5,818 nucleotides of DNA from an uncultured Aquimonas sp. (lineage in GTDB: Bacteria; Pseudomonadota; Gammaproteobacteria; Xanthomonadales; Xanthomonadaceae), in NCBI RefSeq assembly GCF_937888285.1, contig NZ_CALART010000106.1, positions 1-5,818 of the forward strand, given 5' to 3'. The notes under the pieces were generated by a model. That model saw nothing but the letters and a program-made list of their open reading frames with translations. It was not told where the DNA came from and made no database searches. This document shows, in pieces, positions 5,226 to 5,818 of this stretch. The translations under genes and the position numbers were made by a program. Numbering within the stretch: position 1 is the stretch's first letter; the number at the start of each line of letters is the position of its first letter.

Positions 5226-5818
5226 TCAGTTCAGCTTGAACAGGGGCTCGCGAACCCGGTGCAGCGCGCCTGCATCGCCCTGCAGTGTTGCTTTCAAGGC
5301 CGCGTGCAGTCGCATCGGCAGGCTTTCGCCCTGGAGGTGCGGTTCGGCAGTTGGGCGAACAGGATTGCGCAGAGCGGCGCGCAGGCGCTCGACGTGCGGT
5401 TCAAGCAAGCCTTGGTCTTCGAGATGCGCCTTGGGCTCGGGGCGAGTCGACTTCGCCACGCTTTGGTCGTCGGCATGCTCGGCCTCTTCCGCAGGCGTGC
5501 GCTTGGATAGGGTCCGCGCAGCGTTCGTGTCCGGTCGCTGCCAGAGCTGGTCGCGCTCCATGTCCAGGCCGGTGAGCTGTTCGATGCCGAAAGCGGCCAG
5601 CGTGGCGAGCTTGCCGTCGAGGGCGGCATCAAGCTTGGACAGCGCCCAGGCATCGCCGCGATAGATCGCAAGCCACAGCGCTTCGCGCTCGCGGCTGTGA
5701 GCCACGAGCAGATCGAAGGCGGCATGCACGCTGTCAGCGGGTGCGGTGAGCGCGAAGGCGCCGAGCCAGCGTCTGCGGCTGGGGCGATCCAGCAGAGTCG
5801 GCGCGGGACAGTGCGGCA
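5226..5818 (-). CDS. TIGR02270-like helical-repeat protein, C-terminal part (runs off right edge)
   Basis: The frame is open from the window edge at 5818 to TGA at 5228-5226, giving the last 196 residues of a longer protein; the real start lies outside. An internal GTG at 5729-5727 is not a credible start because coding-like sequence continues upstream (APTLLDRPSRRRWLGAFALT). The visible part is helical with HEAT-like character: FDLLVAHSREREALWLAIYR, then WALSKLDAALDGKLATLAAF, then GIEQLTGLDMERDQLW. The last piece recalls the AGEAF..ITGLDL signature near the C-terminus of TIGR02270 proteins. After a charged linker the end, LPMRLHAALKATLQGD followed by VREPLFKLN, fits the family's terminal helix and PLF..R pattern. 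These proteins are uncharacterised but common in vgrG/DUF2169 clusters. The gene stops 50 bases before the truncated DUF2169 start. The coding call is secure; the family call is tentative. Confidence 0.6.
   Translation of the reverse strand, partial: PHCPAPTLLDRPSRRRWLGAFALTAPADSVHAAFDLLVAHSREREALWLAIYRGDAWALSKLDAALDGKLATLAAFGIEQLTGLDMERDQLWQRPDTNAARTLSKRTPAEEAEHADDQSVAKSTRPEPKAHLEDQGLLEPHVERLRAALRNPVRPTAEPHLQGESLPMRLHAALKATLQGDAGALHRVREPLFKLN

Noticed and set aside
4528..5664. Long plus-strand open frame of 378 codons
   Set aside because: It runs antisense through the clear DUF2169 homology and crosses two genes; no family resemblance is seen.
1..5818. CRISPR array, tRNA/rRNA, insertion sequence or prophage attachment site
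   Set aside because: No regularly spaced direct repeats, RNA gene motifs, transposase frames or terminal inverted repeats were recognised; the window is almost fully coding on one strand.

Overview
The window reads as part of an accessory type VI secretion system (T6SS) effector module from a high-GC proteobacterium. A Pseudomonas- or Xanthomonadales-like gammaproteobacterium is the best guess, but no housekeeping gene is present to place it. All seven supportable genes lie on the minus strand, so transcription runs from position 5818 towards position 1. The genes are tightly packed: three of the six junctions overlap and the others are 12 to 72 bases apart. This looks like one operon or part of one.

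In order of transcription: (1) the 3' end of a gene whose C-terminus resembles the TIGR02270 family (5226 to beyond 5818); (2) a DUF2169 adaptor-type protein that lacks its N-terminal part (4534-5175); (3) a degenerate beta-ketoacyl-synthase (thiolase-fold) protein (3491-4537); (4) a 548-residue effector with an N-terminal PAAR-like DUF4150 domain and a C-terminal GHH-type HNH/endonuclease VII nuclease domain (1845-3491); (5) a 353-residue predicted beta-propeller protein, the best candidate immunity protein (771-1832); (6) a 178-residue helical, TPR-like protein of unknown role (242-778); (7) the 5' end of another TIGR02270-type gene (1-169), which runs off the left edge.

Inferred working model: the PAAR-like domain caps a VgrG spike encoded outside this window. 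The DUF2169 protein, and possibly the ketoacyl-synthase-like and TIGR02270-type proteins, help fold or load the effector. The GHH domain cuts DNA in the target cell, and the propeller protein protects the producer. The architecture closely resembles what I recall of the P. aeruginosa vgrG1b locus, which carries the PAAR-type DNase effector Tse7 and its immunity protein Tsi7. It is therefore best described as a Tse7-like module rather than a wholly new system.

The unusual points are the missing front half of the DUF2169 gene exactly at its junction with the upstream gene, the loss of a catalytic histidine in the synthase-like protein, the cysteine-rich nuclease domain, and TIGR02270-type sequence at both edges of the window. 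No RNA gene, CRISPR array, insertion sequence, clear promoter or clear terminator was recognised. There is no gene-free stretch over 300 bases; the longest gap is 72 bases (170-241).
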